From Pseudomonadota bacterium (GTDB taxonomy: Bacteria > Pseudomonadota > Gammaproteobacteria > Pseudomonadales > Pseudohongiellaceae): 5,795 nt of DNA. Below the pieces are notes generated by a model. That model had not been told where the DNA came from, searched no databases, and saw nothing but the letters and a program-made list of their open reading frames with translations. Within the stretch, counting starts at the first letter, position 1; each line of letters starts with the position of its first letter. The stretch spans positions 1 through 5,795 of the forward strand of contig JADFOC010000200.1 of the NCBI GenBank assembly GCA_022563075.1, given 5' to 3'. The translations under genes and the position numbers were made by a program. This document shows positions 1 to 5,743 of the stretch, in pieces.

Positions 1-553
1 ACTCACCGCCCGTCTTCGCCGCGCGAATGCACAGCAAGCCAACCACATCGGCTGAATCGGTATGGAATGTCTGCCGCGCCGAAGTCTGATAGATGCGAGT
101 ATCCACCGCATTGGCATCCAGACCGATGTCTCGCACATGCCCTAACATATGGCCCTGCGCATTCTGTGATCGAGCGCTGCCCAGATGAGCACCGATTCCG
201 CAAAAAATAGTGGCGATAAATTCGGTACTGTAAGACTCGATGGGTAGACCTCGAATCAACTCCACCCCCACTCCCCTGAGTAAGGTTTGTTTCAATCTCT
301 GCAGGTGCTGGCCGAAATGACCGAGCGGGAAATCGTCTTGGCTGATCTGTCCGATATCGCGCGACAGAGATTGATAATGCCGTGCCGCATTTTCCAGATC
401 CCGTACCTCATTCTCGGTTAGCCGATACAGCCAACGCGATGGATCATTGATCATGTCCTTTCCTAACCAGGCTGAGGGGCGGTTGATCTGCTTAGGAGGA
501 TTGTTGGAAGAAGTACTTCGGGTCTCGGGCATGATCTCACGGCCGGCATTCAT
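1..553 (-). CDS. TauD/TfdA-family Fe(II)/2-oxoglutarate-dependent oxygenase, N-terminal part (runs off left edge)
   Basis: The reverse strand is open from ATG 553-551 to the window edge, giving 184 visible residues. Seen: a PSAW motif followed by a WLYRL segment near residue 41, GVGVELIRGLP at 94-104, and FHTDSADVVGLLCIRAAK from 163. H164 and D166 fit the HxD iron ligands of the TauD/TfdA fold. The distal histidine and the 2-oxoglutarate-binding arginine would lie beyond the edge. Such enzymes hydroxylate or desaturate small organic substrates in the cytoplasm using O2 and 2-oxoglutarate; this one's substrate cannot be told. Start choice: ATG 553 or ATG 532 keeps the PSAW segment, which I recall as common in this subgroup, but neither has a good Shine-Dalgarno. 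ATG 454 has a strong AGGAAAGG ahead of it but would remove 33 residues including that segment. The gene lies 66 bases after the response-regulator stop on the same strand, so it may be the third gene of that operon. Family call is firm; exact start is not. Confidence 0.85.
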   Translation of the reverse strand, partial: MNAGREIMPETRSTSSNNPPKQINRPSAWLGKDMINDPSRWLYRLTENEVRDLENAARHYQSLSRDIGQISQDDFPLGHFGQHLQRLKQTLLRGVGVELIRGLPIESYSTEFIATIFCGIGAHLGSARSQNAQGHMLGHVRDIGLDANAVDTRIYQTSARQTFHTDSADVVGLLCIRAAKTGGE

Positions 554-569
554 ACTAGAGTGAAGGCGT

Positions 570-575
570 ATTGTA
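570..575 (-). promoter_or_regulatory. Possible -10 box ahead of the oxygenase gene
   Basis: On the reverse strand this reads TACAAT, five of six matches to the sigma-70 -10 consensus, but no convincing -35 box lies 16-18 bases upstream. Transcription would begin near 563. That leaves only about 10 bases before ATG 553 and about 31 before ATG 532, so if real it favours the shorter protein. The site sits in the 66-base gap after the response regulator. I see no GC-rich terminator hairpin there, only an A/T-rich run at about 607-619, so read-through from the regulator gene is at least as likely. Confidence 0.22.
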
Positions 576-619
576 CGATAAACAGAAAGGAGGGACAGAC
601 CACGCTTTTAAAAATTAAA

Positions 620-1264
620 TCAGAACAAGCCGAGATTTATGGCGCGCAGCACAGCCTGGGTTCGGTCCCTTACTGCCAGCTTATCGAGGATGGAAGACAC
701 CTGGTTTTTGACTGTGCCTTCTGATTTGTGAATGGCAAGCGATATTTCTCGATTACTGTAACCGCCTGCCATCAGGCGTAAGACCTCGAGCTCCTTGGGG
801 GATATCTTCTCGGTAAGCTCCGGCTCATCTTGAGAAGACACCAAATTTGAAAGTCCTTTCAGAATCCGCTCGGTGATTGCCGGTTGCACCAATGTTTCTC
901 CCTGGTGAACCCTCTCGATGGCATTGACTAGACTTTCCAATGACACATCCTTGAGCAGAAATCCTTTAGCACCTGCCTGCATACCTTCCAATACCAGCTG
1001 ATGATCATCGAAAGTAGTAAGAATGATGCTGGGTACGGTGACGTCGTTTTCACGCATGGCATGCAATGCTTCAATCCCAGTCATCTTGGGCATGCGAATA
1101 TCCAGCAGCAATACGTCAGGTTGATAGCGTTTTATCCCATCGACAACTTCCGAGCCGTCCACCACCTGGCCTACGACTTCAATATTATCGCTTAGCTCCA
1201 ATAAGTTACATAAGCCCTGTCGTACCAGATTCTGGTCTTCTGCCAACATGACCTTTATTTTCAT
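620..1264 (-). CDS. NarL/FixJ-family response regulator with LuxR-type DNA-binding domain
   Basis: A 214-residue protein of normal family length. Residues 1-120 form a receiver domain: acidic pocket at E9/D10, phospho-acceptor D55 in LLLDIRMPKMTG, switch residue T83 or T84 in ILTTFDD, and K105 in GFLLKD. Residues about 150-214 form a LuxR-type helix-turn-helix beginning ISPKELEVLRLMAGG, with NREIS as the scaffold helix and SEGTVKNQVSSILDKL as the recognition region, then VRDRTQAV. All residues expected for phosphorylation are present. Its start overlaps the kinase stop by one base (TGATG), which suggests translational coupling and a cognate pair. It should be phosphorylated by the kinase encoded just upstream and bind DNA as a dimer. 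The symmetric sequences at 2412-2534 are natural candidate sites. The signal and regulon cannot be read from the sequence; it resembles LiaR/DesR/YdfI-type regulators, so no specific gene name is assigned. Confidence 0.95.
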   Translation of the reverse strand: MKIKVMLAEDQNLVRQGLCNLLELSDNIEVVGQVVDGSEVVDGIKRYQPDVLLLDIRMPKMTGIEALHAMRENDVTVPSIILTTFDDHQLVLEGMQAGAKGFLLKDVSLESLVNAIERVHQGETLVQPAITERILKGLSNLVSSQDEPELTEKISPKELEVLRLMAGGYSNREISLAIHKSEGTVKNQVSSILDKLAVRDRTQAVLRAINLGLF

Positions 1265-2397
1265 CAGCTGGATTCCACCAACAGCTCCACTTGTAAATTA
1301 AAGCCCTGGTTGGTCTGCTGCCAGGATAATGCACCGCCATTGACACTGACCCGCTCTGCCATGCCCTTGAGTCCATTGCCAGGCTCGATTTTTTTACCTG
1401 CGTTGCCGTTATCTGACACCGTAAGCACGCATTTATCACCGACTCCAACGATGGCAATTCGGCATTTAGTCGCGCTGCTATGGCGTAATACGTTAGTTAT
1501 AGCCTCCTGGGTACAGCGCAATATTGTTTCCGCCAATTCGACGTCTTTAATCGGTGGCGCCTCGCTGAAATCGACATCAATCTCTAACTTTGGAATCCCA
1601 GCAACCAATGTGTCTATTGATTTTCTTAGATCAATTACATCATCCTCGCGCAGCTCGCTGACTGCCGTGCGCAGATCGCCAAGTAACAGTTTGGCTAATG
1701 CCAGTGATTGCTCCACTTTTTCCTGCACCTTGCCCTCGGCTTTGTGTTTGGCCACTTCCAGATTGAGAATTAGCGCCGTCATATGGTGTCCCAGAATGTC
1801 GTGCAGGTCTCTGGCGATTCGCACTCGCTCACTCTGCGCCGTAGTTTGCGAGAGCAATTCTCGGGTCGCAATTAACTCTCGATTGAGTGCACTGGTCTCT
1901 TCGTGTAATTCCCTTTCGCGAATCGCGCGCTGGGTCGTAGTCAATGCAAAGACCTGGAGCAATCCAAACAGGGCAGAATTCACCACTGCATTAAGAATCG
2001 AAAGATCCATCCAGTGATACAACTGGCTCGACACCAACACGATAAAACTGGCCAGTACCAGCCATGAGGCGCGTCTTGGTCCGTAAAGCTCAGCAGACTG
2101 TACTGTCCAGACGATACTTAAGATGGCTACGAAGGGAGTATCCACCAAAAAATACAAGGTGCTGATAAAAATGGCTTCGGCCCAGAATAGGCTGATATAT
2201 GGCAGGCGCGAGCCAGTCGATAAATTCACGAAAACGATAAAGCAAATCAGTTGCGCACTTGCCAAGACCGCGATCACTGGCCAGAGATTACTGTCCAGGT
2301 TGGTATACACAGACAACATACCAACGAACAAGGTCACCAGGATGCCGCTGAGGTTTAGCACGTTGACACTATTGAAATATTCTGTGAGCCGCATCAT
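1264..2397 (-). CDS. DesK/NarX-type membrane sensor histidine kinase (HisKA_3 + HATPase_c)
   Basis: A 377-residue protein. Residues about 12-152 hold roughly six hydrophobic segments with short loops and no large extracellular domain, so the sensor is probably within or close to the membrane. Residues about 156-190 look like a signalling coiled coil rich in E, R, L and Q. The dimerisation domain of HisKA_3 type contains RVRIARDLHDILGHHMTAL with phospho-acceptor H199. The ATP-binding domain has an N box in CTQEAITNVLRHS (E298, N302), a G1 box in VSDNGNAG (D329, G331) and a G2 box in GNGLKGMAER (340-349), so it appears catalytically complete. It is first of a leftward operon with the response regulator, stop and start overlapping by one base. 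The start is ATG 2397, followed at once by a second ATG; GGA lies about eight bases before it. Similar kinases (DesK, LiaS) sense membrane state or cell-envelope stress, but the stimulus here is unknown. Confidence 0.94.
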   Translation of the reverse strand: MMRLTEYFNSVNVLNLSGILVTLFVGMLSVYTNLDSNLWPVIAVLASAQLICFIVFVNLSTGSRLPYISLFWAEAIFISTLYFLVDTPFVAILSIVWTVQSAELYGPRRASWLVLASFIVLVSSQLYHWMDLSILNAVVNSALFGLLQVFALTTTQRAIRERELHEETSALNRELIATRELLSQTTAQSERVRIARDLHDILGHHMTALILNLEVAKHKAEGKVQEKVEQSLALAKLLLGDLRTAVSELREDDVIDLRKSIDTLVAGIPKLEIDVDFSEAPPIKDVELAETILRCTQEAITNVLRHSSATKCRIAIVGVGDKCVLTVSDNGNAGKKIEPGNGLKGMAERVSVNGGALSWQQTNQGFNLQVELLVESS

Positions 2398-2411
2398 TGT
2401 TTTTCCAATAA

Positions 2412-2420
2412 AGGTGACCT
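2412..2420. repeat. Short dyad AGGT-G-ACCT in the kinase leader
   Basis: AGGTGACCT is a perfect 4-bp dyad about a central G, 15-23 bases ahead of the kinase start. It is short enough to arise by chance and is listed because it belongs to a cluster of symmetric elements in this spacer. It could be an operator half-site or nothing. Confidence 0.3.
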
Positions 2421-2443
2421 GTTTTTATGCCGCCACCTATCCC

Positions 2444-2463
2444 ACTGTTTATGTCATGACAGT
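2444..2463. promoter_or_regulatory. Nested palindrome, candidate operator
   Basis: TGTCATGACA at 2452-2461 is a perfect 10-bp palindrome. It overlaps a second dyad made of ACTGT (2444-2448) and ACAGT (2459-2463). The sequence lies at or just downstream of the start point expected from the proposed leftward -10 box (2469-2474), a position where a bound regulator would affect kinase transcription. LuxR/NarL-type regulators bind as dimers to short dyads, so autoregulation is a reasonable inference. The symmetry is seen directly; the role is not. Confidence 0.45.
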
Positions 2464-2468
2464 TTGGA

Positions 2469-2477
2469 ATTATTGCA
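2469..2477 (-). promoter_or_regulatory. Possible extended -10 promoter for the kinase-regulator operon
   Basis: The reverse strand reads TGC then AATAAT, which is a TGn extension plus five of six matches to the -10 consensus. No good -35 box is visible, as is allowed for extended -10 promoters. Transcription would begin near 2462, giving a leader of about 65 bases before ATG 2397. The element overlaps the proposed -35 box of the rightward promoter (2473-2478), so polymerase binding in the two directions would compete. Confidence 0.3.
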
Positions 2478-2501
2478 CAAGACGTCGGTACCACCTATAG
2501 G
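2473..2501 (+). promoter_or_regulatory. Possible sigma-70 promoter for the rightward membrane-protein gene
   Basis: TTGCAC (2473-2478) and TATAGG (2496-2501) are separated by 17 bases, the ideal spacing, though each hexamer matches the consensus only partly (three and four of six). Transcription would begin near 2508, inside the left part of the 2501-2534 inverted repeat, and give a leader of about 145 bases containing two further potential stem-loops. The overlap of promoter and inverted repeat suggests operator control. Confidence 0.3.
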
Positions 2502-2534
2502 CCGAAAGTCACGCTGCAGAACATGACTTTCGGC
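2501..2534. repeat. Perfect 11-bp inverted repeat with 12-nt spacer, candidate operator or hairpin
   Basis: The arms are GCCGAAAGTCA (2501-2511) and TGACTTTCGGC (2524-2534), fully complementary, around a 12-nt spacer that itself contains the palindrome CTGCAG (2514-2519). An 11-bp perfect match at this distance is unlikely by chance in a 256-bp spacer. No T-run follows on the forward strand and no comparable run on the reverse, so it is not a typical intrinsic terminator. The arm centres are 23 bp apart, about two helical turns, which would put two protein subunits on the same DNA face. It adjoins the proposed rightward -10 box. Best reading is an operator for the neighbouring response regulator; an RNA hairpin remains possible. 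Confidence 0.65.
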
Positions 2535-2560
2535 ACTGTTGGTCAGCAGACAAGCCAACT

Positions 2561-2592
2561 AGCATAGGCGTCAATGATCGAAGCCTACTGCT
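2561..2592 (+). repeat. Imperfect stem-loop in the membrane-protein leader
   Basis: AGCATAGGC (2561-2569) can pair with GCCTACTGCT (2583-2592) with one unpaired base, enclosing a 13-nt loop. It abuts the next stem (2593-2626) with no gap. If the rightward transcript begins near 2508 both stems lie in its 5' leader. No known riboswitch class was recognised. Confidence 0.35.
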
Positions 2593-2626
2593 CGATAAGT
2601 CTAGAGCAAGCAATGACCACTTATCG
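2593..2626 (+). repeat. 8-bp inverted repeat upstream of the membrane-protein ribosome site
   Basis: CGATAAGT (2593-2600) is fully complementary to ACTTATCG (2619-2626) around an 18-nt loop. An alternative, mutually exclusive stem pairs TGCTC (2589-2593) with GAGCA (2604-2608). The right arm ends 15 bases before the GAGGA ribosome site, so folding could affect translation. It may also be a DNA operator. Both are inference. Confidence 0.4.
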
Positions 2627-2641
2627 TCTGAACTGAATACC

Positions 2642-2646
2642 GAGGA
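2642..2646 (+). promoter_or_regulatory. Ribosome binding site for the membrane-protein gene
   Basis: GAGGA lies seven bases before ATG 2654. It is a near-consensus Shine-Dalgarno with good spacing and fixes the start of the DUF2306-like protein. Confidence 0.75.
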
Positions 2647-2653
2647 CCACTAC

Positions 2654-3445
2654 ATGCACATCATTCACCAATCTGCATTATATCTGCATATCGCTATCGG
2701 TAGCTGCGCCCTGCTGGTGTTCTGGATTCCTGTGTTTACCCGCAAAGGCGCTCTGGATCACAAACGCTACGGCCGCTACTTTGCCTATGCGATGTATGCC
2801 GTTTCTGGTTCCGGCATTGGCATGGCTAGTCTCGATCTTCTATTTCCACTGGAAATGCATGCAGCAGAAGCTAGCTTAACGGCCGCACAAGCCGAGAATG
2901 TGATTGCCCAGGTCCGGGGCTTCGCCTTGTTTCTGCTCTCGCTAAGTATTCTGGTACTCACCAGCACTCGGCAAGGTTGGTTGTCGATGCTGCACAAGGC
3001 GGAACGCAGCGCTTTACGTACACCGGCACATGTTGCCCTCTGCTCCAGTCTGGTAATCGTAGGCAGCGTGCTCTTTGTCAGTGGAGTGATCATCGGTAGC
3101 GTACTATTCATGATCTTCGCAGTGCTTCAGGTAGTGACTGGTTTGCGTTCCTTACACTACAACTTTAAAGCGGAGCTCCAGCCCAAAGAATGGTGGATAC
3201 AACATCTGGGGGGCTTTATCGGCTCAGGCATCGGGGCCTATACCGCATTTCTCGTGTTTGGTGGCCGACGCCTGTTCGACAGCATTTTTGGAGACTCCTT
3301 CAGCGATTACAGCATTATTCTCTGGGTAACACCGGGCATCGCAGGAGGCATAGCCATTGGGTATTTGTCGCGCCACTATCAACAGCGTTTTAGTGGAGAC
3401 TGGGCGATCAAGCATGCGACTCTGCGTGCCGAGATGTTTAGATAA
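2654..3445 (+). CDS. Polytopic membrane protein, DUF2306-like, function unknown
   Basis: A 263-residue hydrophobic protein with about seven membrane segments: roughly 8-28, 43-64, 88-104, 125-142, 144-165, 184-203 and 221-239. Three parts recall uncharacterised DUF2306-type proteins: LHIAIGSCALL at 11-21, a KGALDHKRYGRYFAYAM loop at 31-47 and an IQHLGGFIGSGIGAYTAFL segment at 182-200. H12, H36, H126 and H184 lie in or near membrane segments. In other membrane proteins such residues can bind haem or metal, but no known haem-binding signature is complete here, so that is speculation. It is somewhat longer than the shortest members of this group as I recall them. It is transcribed away from the kinase-regulator operon across a symmetric spacer, so it may be that regulator's target. 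The start is set by the GAGGA site. The family assignment is from memory of motifs and should be treated as moderate. Confidence 0.85.
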   Translation: MHIIHQSALYLHIAIGSCALLVFWIPVFTRKGALDHKRYGRYFAYAMYAVSGSGIGMASLDLLFPLEMHAAEASLTAAQAENVIAQVRGFALFLLSLSILVLTSTRQGWLSMLHKAERSALRTPAHVALCSSLVIVGSVLFVSGVIIGSVLFMIFAVLQVVTGLRSLHYNFKAELQPKEWWIQHLGGFIGSGIGAYTAFLVFGGRRLFDSIFGDSFSDYSIILWVTPGIAGGIAIGYLSRHYQQRFSGDWAIKHATLRAEMFR

Positions 3446-3574
3446 GTGATGGAGTGAATAAGCTTCCGAGTAACATTTCCATTTGCTTGGCTTTTAAAGC
3501 ACAATAGTTTTTACGCTGACCTCGATTGGAAAACCGATCACGATTCAAAAGCTAAAAGCAGCGCTTATCAAACT

Positions 3575-3650
3575 GCGGGTGTAGCTCAGTTGGTAGAGTC
3601 CTAGCTTCCCAAGCTAGTTGTCGCGAGTTCGACCCTCGTCGCCCGCTCCA
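3575..3650 (+). tRNA. tRNA-Gly, anticodon CCC
   Basis: A complete 76-base cloverleaf with encoded CCA. Acceptor GCGGGTG (3575-3581) pairs with CGCCCGC (3640-3646) with one G-U pair. The D stem is GCTC/GAGT with one G-U pair. The anticodon stem CTAGC/GCTAG is perfect, with loop TTCCCAA and anticodon CCC at 3608-3610. The T stem is GCGAG/CTCGT around TTCGACC, with one G-U pair. The discriminator base is T (3647). The sequence resembles the gammaproteobacterial tRNA that reads GGG codons. A weak promoter candidate lies upstream: CTGACC at 3516-3521 and CACGAT at 3539-3544, 17 bases apart. It stands alone, with no second tRNA next to it. Confidence 0.96.
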
Positions 3651-3697
3651 GTTTCACGGTTCACCTGGTTTGCCCCTGAAAAAAGTTGGAAACATGG

Positions 3698-3729
3698 CCC
3701 TATCGGACCCGGCTTCGGAAGCCTTAGGG
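3698..3729 (+). repeat. Hairpin downstream of the tRNA gene
   Basis: GGCTTCGGAAGCC (3711-3723) can fold into a tight stem. It is flanked by CCCTA (3698-3702) and TAGGG (3725-3729), which can pair as an outer stem. A run of six T residues occurs at 3752-3757, about 22 bases beyond the outer stem, too far for a standard intrinsic terminator. It may help tRNA 3' maturation or termination, or be incidental. The 164-base spacer (3651-3814) holds no gene that I can support. Confidence 0.4.
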
Positions 3730-3772
3730 GAAGTGATTGGCTTTGCATTGGTTTTTTCTTGCCTCCAATGTT

Positions 3773-3778
3773 TATACT
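3773..3778 (+). promoter_or_regulatory. -10 box for the tricorn-like gene
   Basis: TATACT matches five of six bases of the sigma-70 -10 consensus. The best -35 candidate is TTGGTT at 3748-3753, with a long 19-base spacer. Transcription would begin near 3785, leaving about 30 bases before ATG 3815. GGGAA at 3804-3808 then serves as a weak ribosome site six bases before the start. The CATTGG/CCAATG inverted repeat (3746-3751, 3765-3770) overlaps the promoter and could bind a regulator, though it is short. Confidence 0.4.
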
Positions 3779-3814
3779 GATGCTTGAAAATCAGACAACC
3801 GGCGGGAATGAACG

Positions 3815-5743
3815 ATGGCAAACTATTCTTTTTCACGAAGTGGAGCACTACATCTATTGGGCTTGCTTGCCCTTGTCGGCTTCAGCATTGCGACTTCTGC
3901 TCAGCAACAAACCCTGATGCTACGGCAACCCGCGCTAAGCGAGAGTCATATCGCTTTTGTCTATGGTGGCGATATTTGGATCGCCGATACTAATGGTGAT
4001 AATCCACGCCGATTGACTTCTCACCCGGCGGTAGAATCCAAACCCAAGTTTTCTCCCGATGGCGAGTGGCTGGCTTTCTCTGCCAGCTATGAAGATAACA
4101 CCGATGTCTACGTCATTGCGGTAACTGGTGGTCAGGCGAAACGACTTACCTGGCATCCGCAGGCGGACACCGTGAATGGCTGGAGTAATGATGGCAGATA
4201 CATATTGTTTGCCTCGGCCAGAGAAATTAGAAATGCCCGGAGTAATCAGCTGTATCACATAGGTCTGGAAGGAGGCTTCCCGGAAAAATTAATGGATGCC
4301 GTTGCGGTAGAGGGATCATGGGCCCCCGATGGTAAGCGGATTGCTTATAGACCATATTGGGCCGCTCATGGTGGTAGCAGCGGATGGCGGCTTCATCGTG
4401 GTGGCGCAACACCCCCAATCTGGATTATCGATACGCAGACTCAGGAAGTAGAAAAAGTTCCTCACCCTCGTGCGAATGAAACTAATCCCATGTGGCGATC
4501 CGACACGGTGTATTTTATTTCGGATCGGGACAATAACGCGGCCAATCTTTTTGCCTACGACACTAACAGCAAAACCATTACTCAACTCACCGAAGAGACC
4601 CAGTGGGACATCAGGGCTGCCGACATTTATAACGACAGAATCATCTACGAAGTAGGCGGCCGTTTTAAAATTTATAATCTTAGTAGTAATCGTATTGCCG
4701 ATGTGCAGATTTCGATTAACCCAGATTCGCCACAAACCCTTCCCGGCTGGAAGGATGTCAGCTCCACCATCCAAAACATCGAACTCTCTCCTACCGCACA
4801 AAGAGCATTGATTACGGCTCGTGGAGATGTTTTCACTGTCCCGATTGAAGATGGTTCCACACGCAATCTCACCGGCACCGGAGGTGTCAGGGAGAATGAT
4901 GCCATCTGGTCTCCCCAGGGAGATAAGATCGCCTACATCAGCGATGCAGGATCCGTACACCAGATAATAGTGGTAGACCAAACCGGACGTGGTGAACAAG
5001 AGGTTTACGCATTGGGGGATACAGATTACTACTCGTTGCTGGCCTGGGGGAAAGCAGGCGAAAGATTAATCTATGAAGATAACCACCTGAATCTATTCTC
5101 TCTCGATCTTGCCAGCAGAGAACACACGCTCATTCGAACTGACCTGCGTCGTAGTGGCACGGCTGTCTCAATTAGTCCCGATGGGAAATGGATGGCTTAC
5201 ACCCTGAATCTTGCCAACCACTTTAGCAAGATAATGCTCTATGAATTTGAAAGTGAAACTTCCTTTCAGCTCACCGATGGACTTAGTTTTGTCTGGTCAC
5301 CTACCTTCAGCAGAGATGGACAATACCTTTATTTCACTGCGTCCACCAATGCCGGCCCGCTGCTGGTTGGACTGGATATGTCTACTCAGGAGAGACCGCT
5401 GCGTAATGCAATCTACGCGGCGGTCTTGGCCAGTGATGGCCGGTCGCCATTGCTGCCAAAATCGGGTGATGAATCACCGGCCGACGAAAATGCCGACGCA
5501 GAGAATTCAGATGCGTCTGAGGAAACCGATAGCGAAATTCCAGAAACCGTGATCGATCTAGTCGACATCGAGAAGCGCCTGGTCGCACTGCCTATTCCGG
5601 AACGCAATTATGGAAACCTCAGTGTCGCTGAAGACGGTTCACTCTATTTCATGGAAAGAAGGCAACCCGGTGTCAGCAACGATCTGCCGACCAGTGAGAG
5701 GCAGGCGATTCACTTGTTGACATCGAAAACCATGCCAATCTGA
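3815..5743 (+). CDS. Exported tricorn-like beta-propeller protein, apparently lacking its protease half
   Basis: A 642-residue product. Residues 1-29 form a signal peptide: a hydrophobic core at about 11-26, then a likely cleavage site ATSA|QQ at 29/30, so it is probably periplasmic. The mature part is a series of WD40/PD40-like blades as in TolB and tricorn, for example FSPDG at 79-83, followed by WSNDG, WAPDG, WSPQG, ISPDG and FSRDG repeats, often followed by aromatic-rich strands and preceded by RRLT- or KRLT-like turns. Residues 550-578 are an acidic linker, then RLVALPIPERNY at 588-599, typical of the end of the second propeller in bacterial S41 tricorn homologues. Full-length members are about 1,050-1,100 residues, with C1, PDZ and C2 domains carrying the catalytic serine. 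None of these is present here, so peptidase activity cannot be claimed. The frame ends at TGA 5741 just after this point, while another frame is open from about 5716 to the edge. A frameshift, sequencing error or true truncation are all possible. Confidence 0.8.
   Translation: MANYSFSRSGALHLLGLLALVGFSIATSAQQQTLMLRQPALSESHIAFVYGGDIWIADTNGDNPRRLTSHPAVESKPKFSPDGEWLAFSASYEDNTDVYVIAVTGGQAKRLTWHPQADTVNGWSNDGRYILFASAREIRNARSNQLYHIGLEGGFPEKLMDAVAVEGSWAPDGKRIAYRPYWAAHGGSSGWRLHRGGATPPIWIIDTQTQEVEKVPHPRANETNPMWRSDTVYFISDRDNNAANLFAYDTNSKTITQLTEETQWDIRAADIYNDRIIYEVGGRFKIYNLSSNRIADVQISINPDSPQTLPGWKDVSSTIQNIELSPTAQRALITARGDVFTVPIEDGSTRNLTGTGGVRENDAIWSPQGDKIAYISDAGSVHQIIVVDQTGRGEQEVYALGDTDYYSLLAWGKAGERLIYEDNHLNLFSLDLASREHTLIRTDLRRSGTAVSISPDGKWMAYTLNLANHFSKIMLYEFESETSFQLTDGLSFVWSPTFSRDGQYLYFTASTNAGPLLVGLDMSTQERPLRNAIYAAVLASDGRSPLLPKSGDESPADENADAENSDASEETDSEIPETVIDLVDIEKRLVALPIPERNYGNLSVAEDGSLYFMERRQPGVSNDLPTSERQAIHLLTSKTMPI

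Larger units (their letters stand above)
2433..2498. repeat. 8-bp direct repeat CCACCTAT (2433-2440 and 2491-2498)
   Basis: CCACCTAT occurs twice in the divergent spacer with starts 58 bp apart. The right copy overlaps the proposed -10 box of the rightward promoter (2496-2501); the left copy would lie in the kinase leader. A regulator binding both copies could loop or cover both promoters, but that is inference from spacing and the repeat is short. Confidence 0.4.

Noticed and set aside
3..203. 66-residue reverse-strand reading frame at the left edge
   Set aside because: It is a shadow of the oxygenase frame, which is open from 553 to the edge and carries the family motifs; the short frame has none.
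1310..2017. 235-residue forward frame opposite the histidine kinase
   Set aside because: Serine- and arginine-rich product with no recognisable domain, lying wholly antisense to a well-supported kinase; typical antisense shadow.
2501..2534. Inverted repeat considered as an intrinsic terminator
   Set aside because: No T-run follows the stem on either strand, and it lies between divergent gene starts where no terminator is expected.
3491..3514. GCTTT-T-AAAGC followed by a short T-run as terminator of the membrane-protein gene
   Set aside because: The stem has a one-base loop and is A/T-rich, and the T-run is separated from it by several bases; too weak to call.
3618..3917. 99-residue forward frame starting within the tRNA
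   Set aside because: It begins inside the tRNA gene and runs out of frame into the signal-peptide region of the tricorn-like gene; not credible as a gene.
4316..4999. 227-residue reverse frame inside the tricorn-like gene
   Set aside because: No motif or ribosome site recognised, and it is antisense to clear propeller repeats.
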